NCBI RefSeq assembly: GCF_004770995.1
Contig: NZ_RQHW01000016.1
Coordinates: 124,001-188,000 of the forward strand
Length of the DNA stretch: 64,000 nucleotides
Direction of reading: 5' to 3'
Source of the DNA: Leptospira idonii
Lineage (GTDB): Bacteria > Spirochaetota > Leptospiria > Leptospirales > Leptospiraceae
Part shown: piece after piece, positions 16,611 through 25,447 of the stretch
Position numbering within the stretch: the stretch's first letter is position 1
Layout: each line of letters starts with the position of its first letter
Position numbers and translations under genes: made by a program
Notes under the pieces: generated by a model
Seen by the model: the letters and a program-made list of their open reading frames with translations, nothing else
What the model was told of the DNA's origin: nothing
The model's database searches: none

Positions 16611-19600
16611 TTCCCCTTTTTTTTGCGAGAGCTGCTACGTTCCGGCGCAGGCGCTGGTCCTGTTTGGGAATCGTAATTTTCCAACTCGTCTTCTTGGTAT
16701 TTTTTCATTTCCTCTAAAAAGTATTCATTCATCTTTTTTGCTCTGATTTTCTCTCTTGCTTCCTGTCTTTGTGCCAGTTTCACCAAAAACTCGAAACCGA
16801 TCGGAAGAAGGAATCTGGAAAGGATAGTTGCTACAAGAACTCCTCCCATTACCACTGTTGCCAAAGGTCTTTGTACTTCCGCACCCGCACTCGAAGCGAT
16901 TGCCATCGGTAAAAATCCTATGATGGCCACAAGTTCCGTGGTAGCTACCGCACGAAGAGTATAAACCGCAGCATCTACCACAGCCTTACTAGGATCTTTC
17001 GTAACTTTCAATTGATCTTTCAAGGCGGAAGCATAAACGACCCCGTTTAACACGGAAATACCCGCTGCCGCGATGAAACCCACCCCCGCAGGAATGGAAA
17101 ATGGAAGTCCTCTCAAAACAAGGGAAAGAATTCCTCCCGACATGGAAAGAGGAACCAGCATAAAAACGCCTAATGCATAATAAACGCTTCCGAAAGCGAC
17201 AAACAACATAGCAAAGATGATGAGTCCTGCTACTGGAATCACTAGTCCTAATCTCGCTTTCGCTCGAGTGAAGTTCTCGAACTGACCGCCCCAATCGACG
17301 GAGTATCCCTGAGGAAGATTGGTTTCGATAGACTGAGTCGCTTTTTGGACATCATTTACGAAGCCGATCATATCCCTTCCTCGAACGTTCACTTCCACAA
17401 GGATTCTTCTTTTTAAAGCTTCGTGATAAAGTGCGGCAGGACCTTCCGTCATCACGATATTCGTTACCTGCCCCAAAGGAACAGTTCCACCTAACTGAGT
17501 CATTACAGGAACGTTTTCAATTACGTCGATGTCCCGTACGTCCGCATCCAATCTTACGATCAAGTCGAATCTTTTGTATCCTTCGTACACTTTGCCCGCA
17601 TTGAAACCGACACGAAGAGTTTCTATCGTGGTAAGAACTTCTTCCGAACGGACGCCGTATCTCGCCATGTTTTGGCGGTTCATTTTGATTTCGAGCAAAG
17701 GAAGCCCCAGAAGTTTTTGAACACGTAAGTCAGCCGCTCCTGGGATTTTCCTAATCTTAGATGCGTAATTATCTGCGATGGATTTGAGAGTCTTTAAATC
17801 GTCCCCGTAAATTTTGATCACGATATCGGCCTTAGAGCCGGATAACAAAGCGTTGACCCTGTTTTCGATCGGCTGCGACAAACTGATGTAAGAGGAAGGA
17901 ACCGTTTCTTCGATGGCTTCCTTCATTTTTTCCATCAGAGTTTCCCTGTCTTTTGCGGTGACCCATTCCTTTTTCGGTTTCAACTTCACCATCGATTCCC
18001 CTTCTTCGGAACCGATCGGTTCTGCGGCGGACTCCCCTCTTCCTTGGCGGGAAACAACGGAAGTCACTTCAGGGAATTTCAATAATGTACGCTCAATTTC
18101 CAAATTCAAATCTCTGGAATGATTGATTGCGGTAGAAGGAAGCCTTTTGATATCTACTGCGATTTCTCCCTCGTCGATCCTAGGTAAAAATTCGGAACCT
18201 AAGGTTCCCGCCAGCATAAAGGATACGAACACGACTCCTACGCCTGCGATGGCGAATTGTTTTTTGAATTTCATTCCGTAAGTGAGAATTTCGGAATATT
18301 TATTCTGAAAATTTTCCCAAAAATGAGATTCATGTAACAAAGGTTTTTTGTAGATAAGAGTCATCAACGCGGGGAATGTCGTGATGGAATAAAGAAGTGC
18401 CGCACCCAATGCGAATGCCACTGTGATCGCCATCGGACGGAACATTCTTCCTTCTACACCTTCCAAAGTCATCAAAGGAAGATATACAAGCAGGATGATC
18501 CCCACACTGAATGCGGAAGCTCTCACTACCTTAATGCAGGATTCCATAATAACGTCTTCCATGGCATCTTCCATATCTTGAGCGGAAGTTTTGGACAATA
18601 AGAACGTTTTCCTGAGAATGAACCCGTGTAAGGTGGATTCCAACATAACAATGGAACCGTCCACAAGAAGCCCGAAGTCGAGAGCTCCTAAGGACATCAA
18701 GTTCCCTACGATTCCAAATGCATTCATCAGGATCGTAGCGACTAACATGGAAACAGGAATGGCAAGTGCGACTGCAAAAGCTCCTTTTACGGTTCCCAGA
18801 GTCAAAATCAGACAAACAAGTACGATGACGGCAGCTTCGACTAAGTTGGTGAATACGGTGGATAGAGTCCTTCCGATGAATTCGGATCTATCGTAATAAG
18901 GCTCGATCTTCATCCCTGGAGGAAGTTTACTTTGGATCTCCTGCATCTTCTCTTTCACTCTGCCCACGACTTCCAAAGAGTTACTTCCTAAAAGCATCAT
19001 CGCCGTTCCTCCGACGACTTCCCTTTTTCCGTTTTTGGTAGAAAGACCGAAACGAAGTGCAGCGCCCGTTTCCACTTTCGCAATCTGTCCCAAAGTCAAA
19101 GGGATCCCGTCACGGGAAGTACGAACGGAAAGTGCGCTGATATCTTCCAGGGATTTAAACTGGCTCTCCCCTCTGATGACGAACTGTTCCTCTCCTTTCT
19201 GGATGTAACCACCGCCTAAGTTGATATTGGCGCCTTCCAAAGCTTCCGTGATATGAGAAAGGGTCAGATTGAGAGAAAGCAAACGTCTGGGATCGATTTT
19301 GATTTGGAATTGTTTCGCATCCCCTCCGATTACGTTTACATCGATGATTCCTTTGACGGAACGGAGCTGCCTTGCCACTTCCCATTCCATCACGGTTCTC
19401 AATTCTTCCGGAGTATGAGTCTCTGACACCAATGCGAATTCGTAGATATCTCCCAAACCGGTGGCGACAGGAGAAAGTTCCGGTCTTCCGTAAGATTTAG
19501 GAATAAAATTCTCCGCTTGTTTGAGTCTTTCGTTCACCAACTGACGAGCGAAATAGATATCTGTTCCGTCTTCAAAGATGACTGTTACGGAACTGACCCC

Positions 19601-19864
19601 CGTTCTGGAGATGGAACGAATTTCTGTCACCTTAGGCATTCCGTTAAATTCTAGTTCTACGGGGTATGTGATGAATTGTTCCACTTCCAAAGGAGAAAGT
19701 CCGGGAACGGAAGTCACTGCGGATACTTGAACGTTTGTTACATCCGGAATGGCGTCTATGGATAAACGAAATGCATTATAAAGGCCCAGAAGAGTTAAAG
19801 TGGCGGTGACGACTAAAACCGTAGCCCTTTTCTGAATGGAAAACTGAATGATCTTTTCTAACAT
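16607..19864 (-). CDS. Heavy-metal efflux RND transporter (CzcA/CusA family)
   Basis: A 1085-residue inner-membrane proton antiporter of the HME-RND class. It has 12 expected membrane helices, with an N-terminal helix (residues about 13-30), large periplasmic loops, and the TM4 motif [15 protein letters not shown] whose D..D..E pattern matches the proton relay of CzcA-type divalent cation pumps. The C-terminus is a basic cytosolic tail. AAAGGAG lies about 13 nt before ATG. It leads the operon pump-ppa-channel-adaptor. Metal identity (Zn/Co/Cd versus Cu/Ag) cannot be settled from sequence; the acidic TM4 pattern leans to divalent cations. Confidence 0.92.
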   Translation of the reverse strand: MLEKIIQFSIQKRATVLVVTATLTLLGLYNAFRLSIDAIPDVTNVQVSAVTSVPGLSPLEVEQFITYPVELEFNGMPKVTEIRSISRTGVSSVTVIFEDGTDIYFARQLVNERLKQAENFIPKSYGRPELSPVATGLGDIYEFALVSETHTPEELRTVMEWEVARQLRSVKGIIDVNVIGGDAKQFQIKIDPRRLLSLNLTLSHITEALEGANINLGGGYIQKGEEQFVIRGESQFKSLEDISALSVRTSRDGIPLTLGQIAKVETGAALRFGLSTKNGKREVVGGTAMMLLGSNSLEVVGRVKEKMQEIQSKLPPGMKIEPYYDRSEFIGRTLSTVFTNLVEAAVIVLVCLILTLGTVKGAFAVALAIPVSMLVATILMNAFGIVGNLMSLGALDFGLLVDGSIVMLESTLHGFILRKTFLLSKTSAQDMEDAMEDVIMESCIKVVRASAFSVGIILLVYLPLMTLEGVEGRMFRPMAITVAFALGAALLYSITTFPALMTLIYKKPLLHESHFWENFQNKYSEILTYGMKFKKQFAIAGVGVVFVSFMLAGTLGSEFLPRIDEGEIAVDIKRLPSTAINHSRDLNLEIERTLLKFPEVTSVVSRQGRGESAAEPIGSEEGESMVKLKPKKEWVTAKDRETLMEKMKEAIEETVPSSYISLSQPIENRVNALLSGSKADIVIKIYGDDLKTLKSIADNYASKIRKIPGAADLRVQKLLGLPLLEIKMNRQNMARYGVRSEEVLTTIETLRVGFNAGKVYEGYKRFDLIVRLDADVRDIDVIENVPVMTQLGGTVPLGQVTNIVMTEGPAALYHEALKRRILVEVNVRGRDMIGFVNDVQKATQSIETNLPQGYSVDWGGQFENFTRAKARLGLVIPVAGLIIFAMLFVAFGSVYYALGVFMLVPLSMSGGILSLVLRGLPFSIPAGVGFIAAAGISVLNGVVYASALKDQLKVTKDPSKAVVDAAVYTLRAVATTELVAIIGFLPMAIASSAGAEVQRPLATVVMGGVLVATILSRFLLPIGFEFLVKLAQRQEAREKIRAKKMNEYFLEEMKKYQEDELENYDSQTGPAPAPERSSSRKKKGK

Positions 19865-19882
19865 GAACGATTGTGCTCCTTT

Positions 19883-19912
19883 TTTCGCAAAATTAGTTTA
19901 AGATCTGCGAAA
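19883..19912. promoter_or_regulatory. Inverted repeat before the RND pump gene
   Basis: TTTCGCA (19883-19889) / TGCGAAA (19906-19912), perfect 7-bp arms, 16-nt loop, just upstream of the pump gene's Shine-Dalgarno. It could be an operator or a leader hairpin. Confidence 0.35.
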
Positions 19913-19920
19913 GAGAGCAC

Positions 19921-19939
19921 TCTAAGCAAATCTAAGCAA
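19921..19939. repeat. Tandem 9-bp direct repeat, 10-bp period
   Basis: TCTAAGCAA (19921-19929), one base, TCTAAGCAA (19931-19939). The period of one helical turn suits a regulator binding site between the 108-aa gene and the pump gene. Confidence 0.4.
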
Positions 19940-19942
19940 GAA

Positions 19943-20269
19943 TCACGCCAAAGAAGGAGGAGGAAGGTTGATTAGGTGGAAATAGAGAAGAATTTCGCGA
20001 AGAAAAATTTTAGAATCGAAGTCGGGGACGAAAAATTCGGTGATCCCTAAACAAGGCTGAGTTTTGCAGATATGTAAAACCACATCCCATTTATTTTGCT
20101 TTTTAGAATGAACGGAAAAAACACGAGTTGTATCTTCCAGTTCGTAAGACTGATATTGATGAGAAAGATCCTCTAGGGGGGCGACAAATCGGTCATCAAC
20201 GATGTTTACGTTGATAAAAACGGCTAAAATAGCTAAAAAGAGGGTATGTAAAATCTTTTGAAATCTCAA
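19943..20269 (-). CDS. Small secreted or membrane-anchored hypothetical protein
   Basis: A 108-residue protein with an N-terminal hydrophobic segment (residues about 6-22) and two cysteines in HICKTQPCLG. It uses TTG as first codon, with no good Shine-Dalgarno. It precedes the RND pump gene by 78 bp on the same strand and may belong to the efflux operon; a metal-binding or sensing role through the CxxxxC pair is only a guess. It diverges from the bactofilin gene, with 37 bp between starts. Confidence 0.55.
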   Translation of the reverse strand: MRFQKILHTLFLAILAVFINVNIVDDRFVAPLEDLSHQYQSYELEDTTRVFSVHSKKQNKWDVVLHICKTQPCLGITEFFVPDFDSKIFLREILLYFHLINLPPPSLA

Positions 20270-20306
20270 AAAGGAACGCCCATCTCCATAATTTATTCCA
20301 GGAAGG

Positions 20307-20738
20307 ATGATTCAAGGGGAAAACCTGCGAAAAATGGAACTTTTTTTGGAATTACCCAAGCCTATGAATGCGAACGAGTTGCCAAAACTCTTCCTAAGTC
20401 CAGGCTATCCTTTAGTTATGAAAGACGAATCCATAGACACGATCATCAACGATGATATCACTTTTCGTGGCACACTTTCCTTCAATCAAACTCTCAAAAT
20501 CAAAGGCCAATTCAAAGGCACGATCACTTCTCCGGGCAAACTCATCATCGATGAAACGGGAGATGTAGAGGCGGATGTAGAAGTAGGATCTCTTGTGGTT
20601 TTAGGAAACCTAAAAGGCAATGTAGATGCGAAGGAAAAAGTGGAGTTGAAAAAACCGGGAAAAGTTGTGGGGGACATTAAAACTCCAGGACTGGAAGTAG
20701 AAGCTGGTTCCAAAATCATCGGCAATTGTCTGATGTAG
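20307..20738 (+). CDS. Bactofilin (polymer-forming cytoskeletal protein)
   Basis: Bactofilins form membrane-associated beta-helical filaments that position cell-wall enzymes. The core runs from TIINDDITFRGTLSF through repeated turns (LKIKGQFKGTITS, LIIDETGDVEADVEV, LVVLGNLKGNVDA, VELKKPGKVVGDI). The 143-aa start at 20307 has AGGAAGG immediately upstream. An ATG at 20418 (MKDESID) would give a 106-aa protein closer to the bare core and is a serious alternative. The end overlaps recJ by 13 bp. Confidence 0.85.
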   Translation: MIQGENLRKMELFLELPKPMNANELPKLFLSPGYPLVMKDESIDTIINDDITFRGTLSFNQTLKIKGQFKGTITSPGKLIIDETGDVEADVEVGSLVVLGNLKGNVDAKEKVELKKPGKVVGDIKTPGLEVEAGSKIIGNCLM

Positions 20739-22678
20739 CAAAGGTTCATTTCGGACCCAGTTTGTCCGAAATCAGAGCCAAAGTTTCCTCAAAAAAACCT
20801 CTTCTCCGTTATCTGGTAGATCAAAGAGAAGAGTTACAAAAAATCCCTCCTCATGAGTTTTTAGCTGCGGATTTTTCCTTTCTTCATTCTCCTTTTTCTC
20901 TTCCCGATATAGAAGAATGTTTAGAAGTTATATTAGAATATACGAAAAATAAAAAGCATATACTTTTGTACGGGGATAGAGATTCGGACGGAGTGTCCTC
21001 CACCTGTCTTCTTGCGTTTTTCCTGAAGTCTCATCCTTATTTCGAGGGGCTGCAGTTGTCCGTATTGACTTCTTCGGAAAGCGATCCTTACGGACTCTGC
21101 AAGGAAGCTTTGGTTAAGATCAGAAAAGTAAATCCAGACTTACTCATCACTTTAGACTTCGGATCTTCCCAAGCGGATGAGATAGATGTTTTGACTTCAG
21201 AAGGGATCAAAGTGATCGTATTGGATCACCACGAAATCCCTGCACGCATCCCACAGAACACATGTTTAGTGAATCCAAGAAGATTGGATTCGAATTATCC
21301 TGAAAAAAAAATATGTACTGCTGTACTTTCCTTTAAGCTGATCCAAGCACTACTCTTTCGTTTGAGTTCCGAATATGGAAAATTGTATGTGAAAGAGGAA
21401 GAAGGGAAAAAAATTTATTTTAAAAACGGAGTCCGACTCACAAACGATTCGATTACCGATTCAAAAAATCCTGCATCCCCTTTTCCCTTAAGAGATGAGA
21501 AAAAAAAATTAGAACTCCCTTCGGATGAAGAAAGATTCCTATTTTTCAAACAATGCGAAACGATCCCCGAGTTTTTCACAACTCTCGAAGAGGAAATCGA
21601 TTTAGCCGGGATAGGAACCATCACGGACATGATGCCTCTTTCCGGGGAAAACAGGATGATCGTGAAACTTTCCTTAAAGTCCCTACTGAAATTTATGGAT
21701 CCTTCCGTGAAGAAAAAAAGGCATGGGATGAGTTCCTTGCTCAAAGAACTCAAACTGAATCCTAAAAGTATTTCCGCAAAAGACTTGGGATGGTCGATCG
21801 GCCCGGTTCTCAATTCTGCAGGGCGTATGGGAAAGACGGAGGAAGCCGTAAAACTTTTATTATCCGAAAACACGATCGAATCGGACAAGAAGGCAAAAGA
21901 TCTTATTTTTCTAAATTCGGAAAGAAAGGAAAGAACGAAAAGAAATATGGACAGAGTGTCCCGGTATTTCCAGAGGAAAAAGGAAAGGACGGAACACCCT
22001 GTCGTTTTCTGTTATGAACCGGATCTGGAACCGGGAGTGAGCGGTATCGTTGCCACTAGAATGGTGGAAGAATTCAAACGACCTGCGATTTTTGTGGCTC
22101 CCGACCACGGGGACGCAAGGGGTTCCATTCGTTCCTTCGGAAAAGAAAACGTATTAGAACTTTTGCATTCCGTTTCGGAACATTTTCTTCAATACGGAGG
22201 TCATCCGGAAGCGGGAGGTTTTTCCATCAAACTGCAGGATATTCCCAAACTGGAACAAGCTATTTATGACCAAGCAGATATTTGGCTACAAGAAGAAATC
22301 GCAAAATCAAAAGAACATGTGATCGTTACCGACATTACCGTCAGCGCCGAAGAGGTGAATGATTCTTTATATAAGGAATGGAAGGTAATGGAACCTTTCG
22401 GGCAAGGAAATCCTGACGTAAAGTTGGCGCTAAAGAAGGTGAAGCCGTTTCATCTAACACCACTCAGTGGAGGGAAACACGTTCGATTCCATTGTTTAGG
22501 CAGCGGTTCCATTAAATATATGGTTTGGAACAAAGGGGAAGAGTTTCAAAAACTTGTGTCAGAGAAAGACAGTTTTGATATCATAGGAAGGTTGGAAGAA
22601 AACTATTTTATGGGCAAAAGCAGTCTGCAATTTATAGTAGAGTGGTTTGGAGAAGCGATCGACTCGAATTCTGCTTAG
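20726..22678 (+). CDS. recJ: RecJ-like DHH-family single-stranded-DNA exonuclease
   Basis: A DHH/DHHA1 phosphoesterase of 650 residues. Motif I is DRDSDGVSS, the namesake motif is LDHHEIPA, and DHHA1 carries GGHPEAGGFSI. A C-terminal OB-like domain (YKEWKVMEPFGQGNPD onward) matches RecJ. RecJ degrades ssDNA 5' to 3' in recombination and mismatch repair. Between the DHH and DHHA1 parts is an insertion rich in Lys/Glu (residues about 215-290). The TTG start lies inside the bactofilin gene; no closer ATG fits the conserved N-terminus. Confidence 0.88.
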   Translation: MSDVAKVHFGPSLSEIRAKVSSKKPLLRYLVDQREELQKIPPHEFLAADFSFLHSPFSLPDIEECLEVILEYTKNKKHILLYGDRDSDGVSSTCLLAFFLKSHPYFEGLQLSVLTSSESDPYGLCKEALVKIRKVNPDLLITLDFGSSQADEIDVLTSEGIKVIVLDHHEIPARIPQNTCLVNPRRLDSNYPEKKICTAVLSFKLIQALLFRLSSEYGKLYVKEEEGKKIYFKNGVRLTNDSITDSKNPASPFPLRDEKKKLELPSDEERFLFFKQCETIPEFFTTLEEEIDLAGIGTITDMMPLSGENRMIVKLSLKSLLKFMDPSVKKKRHGMSSLLKELKLNPKSISAKDLGWSIGPVLNSAGRMGKTEEAVKLLLSENTIESDKKAKDLIFLNSERKERTKRNMDRVSRYFQRKKERTEHPVVFCYEPDLEPGVSGIVATRMVEEFKRPAIFVAPDHGDARGSIRSFGKENVLELLHSVSEHFLQYGGHPEAGGFSIKLQDIPKLEQAIYDQADIWLQEEIAKSKEHVIVTDITVSAEEVNDSLYKEWKVMEPFGQGNPDVKLALKKVKPFHLTPLSGGKHVRFHCLGSGSIKYMVWNKGEEFQKLVSEKDSFDIIGRLEENYFMGKSSLQFIVEWFGEAIDSNSA

Positions 22679-22738
22679 GCTTTGCCGGAAGTCATTTTCA
22701 TCTTCATTCTATTTTTTCCACCAAGGAACAGGAACCAT

Positions 22739-22763
22739 TTTGAATTTAAAAAACAAATTCAAA
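22739..22763 (+). promoter_or_regulatory. Perfect 9-bp inverted repeat abutting the DUF1564 start
   Basis: TTTGAATTT (22739-22747), AAAAAAC spacer, AAATTCAAA (22755-22763), ending one base before the ATG. It replaces the expected Shine-Dalgarno position. It is a good candidate operator for the downstream predicted DNA-binding protein, or an RNA hairpin. Confidence 0.5.
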
Positions 22764-22764
22764 C

Positions 22765-23337
22765 ATGGATGCAGCCTATTTTCCCTCTTCTTATGTTTCG
22801 GAACCATACGATGATTCTGCTTTTTCCAGCGAACAGGAAATCGATTTTTGCTTCGAATCCTTCAAAACGGTAAATACTTCTTTTTTGGTCCCAGAAGAGT
22901 TTCTAAATATTCTATTCCATCGAAAGAAAGGAACTTTCTCTTATAAGATCCGCTGCCTGTTGGAAGAGTCCGCTTTCATGATTTATTACGGAAAACTCTC
23001 CCGCAAAAAAAACAAACTGACCCGATCCTATCAAAAGAAAGATCAATCTCTGAAAAAAGTCAGCTGCAGGGTATGGGAAAGTGATTTATTGGAAATGGAT
23101 TTGATGGCTCAGTCTTTGGGTATTTCCAGAAGCCATCTTCTTTCGCTTTTGTTAGAATGGGAATCGTTAGGTTGGTTAGCTGTGGTGAGGGGGTTGGGGG
23201 GTGTGAGAGATACCACGTCCCTCCAACGCCTCCAAGTTCATCAACTCTATGATAGAACTGCCTATCCCTTTCCTATTTATAAAACATCAATCAAACAATA
23301 TATAGATCCAGGAAGGAACTATTTATACACCAGCTAA
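22765..23337 (+). CDS. DUF1564 family protein, predicted ribbon-helix-helix
   Basis: A 190-residue protein that I place in DUF1564, a Leptospira-restricted family, from the segment [20 protein letters not shown] and [18 protein letters not shown]. That stretch (residues about 97-133) reads as strand, helix, turn, helix, the order of a CopG/Arc-type ribbon-helix-helix DNA-binding fold. The N-terminal 60 residues are acidic and aromatic. No Shine-Dalgarno is seen; a perfect inverted repeat sits directly before ATG. The 3' end overlaps the convergent mtnD by 15 bp. DNA binding is an inference from pattern. Confidence 0.75.
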   Translation: MDAAYFPSSYVSEPYDDSAFSSEQEIDFCFESFKTVNTSFLVPEEFLNILFHRKKGTFSYKIRCLLEESAFMIYYGKLSRKKNKLTRSYQKKDQSLKKVSCRVWESDLLEMDLMAQSLGISRSHLLSLLLEWESLGWLAVVRGLGGVRDTTSLQRLQVHQLYDRTAYPFPIYKTSIKQYIDPGRNYLYTS

Positions 23338-23856
23338 TACTTTAGTCTCATCCACATAAACGGGAGTCCAACCGCTGTTATCTTTAAAATAGCGGACAGC
23401 TTTGATGCGGAAAGCTTCATCTAAGGTGAACCAATGATTTGTATTTTCCGGAATGGAGATAAAATCTCCCTTAGCGACGTGAACTTCAAATTTTTCACCG
23501 CCAATAATGAATCCGAAAACACCGGAACCGTCTATGATATAACGAACTTCTTCATCCGTGTGAATATGCAGCTTGTCGAATTTAGCTAAAACATCCTTAA
23601 TGCCAGGAACTTCATCGTGTAGAACAACTAAATCTCTCGCTTTATAGCCGAATTTATCCTTCAATTCTTGGAATCTATATTCAAGACCTGAAAGCAACTC
23701 TTCTTTTTCGGCATCGTTCAACGACTTTTGATTGAGAATGGGATCCAAAGCATCCGGAGCAGAAAAAGATTCATACACAATGCCTTTTCCAGTCAGAAAC
23801 TGCTTCACTTTGTCATTTTCTTTGATTACTTCGTTTTTTCTAAGAATCGTTGCCAT
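23323..23856 (-). CDS. mtnD: Acireductone dioxygenase
   Basis: A cupin enzyme of the methionine salvage pathway. It oxidises acireductone to the 2-keto acid precursor of methionine (Fe form) or off-pathway products (Ni form). The metal motif [11 protein letters not shown] gives two His and one Glu, and the third His is in [10 protein letters not shown]. The length of 177 aa is normal. GAGGGACA lies just before ATG. No other mtn gene is in the window. Two 12-bp direct repeats lie about 80 bp upstream. Confidence 0.93.
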   Translation of the reverse strand: MATILRKNEVIKENDKVKQFLTGKGIVYESFSAPDALDPILNQKSLNDAEKEELLSGLEYRFQELKDKFGYKARDLVVLHDEVPGIKDVLAKFDKLHIHTDEEVRYIIDGSGVFGFIIGGEKFEVHVAKGDFISIPENTNHWFTLDEAFRIKAVRYFKDNSGWTPVYVDETKVLAGV

Positions 23857-23933
23857 ATTGTCCCTCTTTCTCTATTGAAATATGAAAAGCTTCTTTTTCT
23901 ACGATTGTCCTAGTCCGGTATAATGCAAACCTT

Positions 23934-23965
23934 TTTCTGCTATTATGGAATTATTTCTGCTATTA
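23934..23965. repeat. 12-bp direct repeat, 20-bp period, upstream of mtnD
   Basis: TTTCTGCTATTA at 23934-23945 and again at 23954-23965, in the 148-bp region between mtnD and nuoN. The exact two-turn spacing suggests a protein-binding site. Confidence 0.4.
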
Positions 23966-24004
23966 CGAACCAGGAAGGGGTTGTCTGTAAGAAGTACCAC
24001 AATC

Positions 24005-25447
24005 CTACAGAAAAAACCCCGGCTGAAAGAAAATCCATCCAAAGGAAAGGATTAAAACTGTAATACCTACCACAATCCCTATCCCCGGCTGGCTCATCAA
24101 CGAGCCTTCGGAAGCAATCTCTCCTAAATCCGACTTCATATAAGACTGAATTGTGATTTTCATATAATAATAGAAAGCGATCGCCGAATTTGCCACGGCC
24201 ACAAACAGAATCACACGATTCACTAAAGAATCCGACTCTGCGATTTTCTGAAGCAGAAACAATTTAGTCCAAAAGCCGATCAAAGGAGGAAGGCCGGCAA
24301 AGGAAAGAAAGATCACGGAAAGAGCGATCGAAGTCCAGGGAAAAGAAGCACTCAAATGAGAAATCGATTCGAGGGTCACGATTCTTTTGCCCTCTTCTAA
24401 ATAGGTCAACACACCGAATGCAGCCAGATTCATAAGCGAATAAAGGAAAAGATAATACAAAGCTTCCAGGTTAGCACCGCAAGCAATCCCAGCACAAACA
24501 TATCCCGCATGCGAAATGGAAGAATAAGCCAATATACGTTTAACATTTGTTTGGCGAAGAGCGACTATATTTCCCCAAGTCATGGAAAGAAGCCCGATCC
24601 CTCCGATCAATATCTTCCAAGATTCTCCCGTATAACCGGAAGGAATATGTTGAAAAAGAACCATAAGCAGTCCCATAGCAGACGCTTTTCCTGCGGATGC
24701 CATAAAACCCGTGATAGGTGTCTGAGCTCCTTCGTAAACATCAGGAGTCCAAGCATGGAACGGAACCAGTGCGGACTTAAAGAAAATCCCGATTAAAAAA
24801 AGACCGAAACCTAACTTGGAATAATTGGACTCGAAACCTTTTAGAAAAAGCCCCCGTAAGGCACCGTCTAAATTCGTTGTACCGGAACCTCCGTACAAAA
24901 AGGCGATTCCTAAAAGCATAAACCCGGAACTGAAAGCACCCAAAATAAAATACTTCATTGCAGACTCCAAAGAATGCAAAGAAGAACGTGCCATCCCGAT
25001 CATGATATAAAGGCATAAAGAAAGAATTTCCAATCCTACGAAAATGACGATGAAGTCATAACCGGAAGTAAGGAACATCATCCCTGTGATACAAAAAAGA
25101 AGTAGGGGAAAAAATTCAGGAAAAAGAGACTTGTTCGACTCCAAAGACTTAGGAGCAATCAAAAGAGTGGCGATACCAGCTAACAAATAGATCACATTCA
25201 ACCAAACTGTCATCGGGCTGATCGATACCTGAGATAAAAAATACTTACCGTATCCTGGGCTTTGCGTCGCATACCATACGGAAAACAAAGAAGCCAAAAG
25301 TCCGATCAAACTCACAACCCAGAGAGGGGTGGATTCTTCTTTCTTCGGCAAAAGGAATTGAATCACCAAAAGCAAAATCCCAGTGCCTGATAAAATCAGC
25401 ATTGGCAAAATAGCGAAAAGATCATTTGTATTCGGGATGTAAGACAT
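24005..25447 (-). CDS. nuoN: NADH-quinone oxidoreductase subunit N
   Basis: Antiporter-like membrane subunit of respiratory complex I, 480 residues with about 14 hydrophobic helices. The Mrp/Nqo14 hallmarks include Glu in FVGLEILSLCLY and Lys residues in FKSALVPFHAWTPDVYEGA. It takes part in proton translocation. It is the last gene of the nuo operon, and its start directly abuts the nuoM stop. Confidence 0.95.
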   Translation of the reverse strand: MSYIPNTNDLFAILPMLILSGTGILLLVIQFLLPKKEESTPLWVVSLIGLLASLFSVWYATQSPGYGKYFLSQVSISPMTVWLNVIYLLAGIATLLIAPKSLESNKSLFPEFFPLLLFCITGMMFLTSGYDFIVIFVGLEILSLCLYIMIGMARSSLHSLESAMKYFILGAFSSGFMLLGIAFLYGGSGTTNLDGALRGLFLKGFESNYSKLGFGLFLIGIFFKSALVPFHAWTPDVYEGAQTPITGFMASAGKASAMGLLMVLFQHIPSGYTGESWKILIGGIGLLSMTWGNIVALRQTNVKRILAYSSISHAGYVCAGIACGANLEALYYLFLYSLMNLAAFGVLTYLEEGKRIVTLESISHLSASFPWTSIALSVIFLSFAGLPPLIGFWTKLFLLQKIAESDSLVNRVILFVAVANSAIAFYYYMKITIQSYMKSDLGEIASEGSLMSQPGIGIVVGITVLILSFGWIFFQPGFFL

